DNA of 6,082 nucleotides from an uncultured bacterium. Its GTDB lineage: Bacteria > Cyanobacteriota > Vampirovibrionia > Gastranaerophilales > Gastranaerophilaceae. This document shows positions 5,824 to 6,082 of the stretch, piece after piece. The stretch is from the NCBI GenBank assembly GCA_946183815.1, contig CAMHDG010000108.1, positions 1 through 6,082 of the forward strand, given 5' to 3'. How positions within the stretch are numbered: the first letter of the stretch is position 1; each line of letters begins with the position of its first letter. The translations under genes were made by a program, and so were the position numbers. The notes beneath the pieces were generated by a model, which worked only from the letters and a program-made list of their open reading frames with translations, did no database searches and was not told the DNA's origin.

Positions 5824-5880
5824 ATGCCGACAATACCGCAAATCAAACGTAGGTCAGCAATACCAAGCCGCCAAATCTAA
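5824..5880 (+). CDS. Possible 18-codon frame directly after mnmA
   Basis: MPTIPQIKRRSAIPSRQI begins two bases after the mnmA stop, with a weak GAG five bases upstream inside the mnmA end, so translational coupling is conceivable. The stretch is visibly richer in G and C than its surroundings. I recognise no family; it could be a remnant of a longer gene or chance. Confidence 0.15.
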   Translation: MPTIPQIKRRSAIPSRQI

Positions 5881-5905
5881 ATATTTATGATAAAAATTTC
5901 CCTAT

Positions 5906-5929
5906 AAAAAAAAGAGTCTTTCGACTCTT
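5906..5929 (-). terminator. Strong intrinsic terminator, minus strand
   Basis: On the minus strand AAGAGTC (5929-5923), a GAAA tetraloop and GACTCTT (5918-5912) form a perfect seven-pair stem followed by a continuous T run through 5906. In the plus direction no T run follows, so it does not obviously terminate mnmA. It should end a leftward transcript entering from beyond the right edge, since no convincing minus-strand gene lies between 5930 and 6082. Confidence 0.75.
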
Positions 5930-5938
5930 GGAATTAAG

Positions 5939-6076
5939 AATAGCTGGAAGTATGAAAAAGATTTAATACTCATATTAAAATCAAAAAATGATGGTCTGAT
6001 AATTAGCCATGTAGATAAATTATTGTTTAGAGGCGAAGCAGATATATCTCTCCTTGGAGAGAGAGAAATTTCTTAA
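5939..6076 (+). pseudogene. Protein-like frame without a start codon, possible gene remnant
   Basis: An open plus-strand frame runs from 5894 to the stop at 6074-6076. The part after the terminator hairpin reads like a real protein C-terminus, mixing charged and aliphatic residues (for example KYEKDLILILKSKND and LLFRGEADISLLGEREIS). There is no ATG or GTG in the frame and only one late TTG, and the frame's upstream end runs through a terminator hairpin. It may be the tail of a gene truncated by rearrangement. I do not recognise the family, and a chance frame cannot be excluded. Confidence 0.25.
6047..6062. repeat. Short inverted repeat near the right edge
   Basis: TCTCTC and GAGAGA flank CTTG, a tetraloop sequence known to be stable in RNA. 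It lies inside the possible gene remnant and is not followed by a T run, so it is not a terminator as it stands. Its role is unclear. Confidence 0.3.
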
Positions 6077-6082
6077 TGAACT

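Noticed and set aside
5902..6072. Open minus-strand frame after the right-edge terminator
   Set aside because: Its translation is Ser/Pro/Phe-rich and unlike a real protein, and it runs through the terminator stem.
1..6082. CRISPR arrays, tRNA or rRNA genes, insertion sequences and transposases
   Set aside because: None was seen on either strand.

Overview
The window is AT-rich DNA (roughly one third GC by eye) from a bacterium that makes meso-diaminopimelate by the DapL aminotransferase route. DapL is phylogenetically patchy: Cyanobacteria and their non-photosynthetic relatives, Chlamydiae, some Firmicutes and others. That distribution, the low GC and a large membrane protein with a short N-terminal tract ending in 'KFNG' make me favour a gut Vampirovibrionia/Melainabacteria (Gastranaerophilales-like) genome. 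This assignment is an inference from memory of such proteins, not a search result.

Layout: five main genes alternate strictly in orientation. They are an SGNH/GDSL hydrolase (71-676, +), an unrecognised 543-residue membrane-associated protein (666-2297, -), dapF (2603-3457, +), dapL (3439-4620, -) and mnmA (4730-5821, +). Both convergent pairs overlap at their 3' ends, by 11 and 19 bases. The two divergent gaps, 2298-2602 and 4621-4729, hold the promoters. The hydrolase has a perfect extended -10 box so close to its ATG that its mRNA is probably leaderless. DapL and DapF catalyse consecutive steps (tetrahydrodipicolinate to LL-DAP to meso-DAP) that feed lysine and peptidoglycan. MnmA performs the 2-thiolation of tRNA wobble uridine; this copy lacks the usual second catalytic cysteine.

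The most interesting region is 2298-2514 on the minus strand, upstream of the unrecognised membrane protein. It has the full layout of a classical translation-coupled transcription attenuator. In order there is a TTGACA promoter, a 22-codon reading frame with four consecutive Cys codons, a hairpin overlapping those codons, and a mutually exclusive hairpin ending in a U run just before the structural gene. Segments 1:2, 2:3 and 3:4 are all complementary, and the Cys codons and leader stop codon sit where a ribosome would mask segment 1 or segment 2. The downstream gene is not a recognisable cysteine-biosynthesis gene, so what the leader senses is open.

The tail (5822-6082) has no clear intact gene. 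It holds a short GC-richer 18-codon frame right behind mnmA, a strong minus-strand terminator serving something beyond the right edge, and a protein-like frame without a start codon (5939-6076) that may be a gene remnant.
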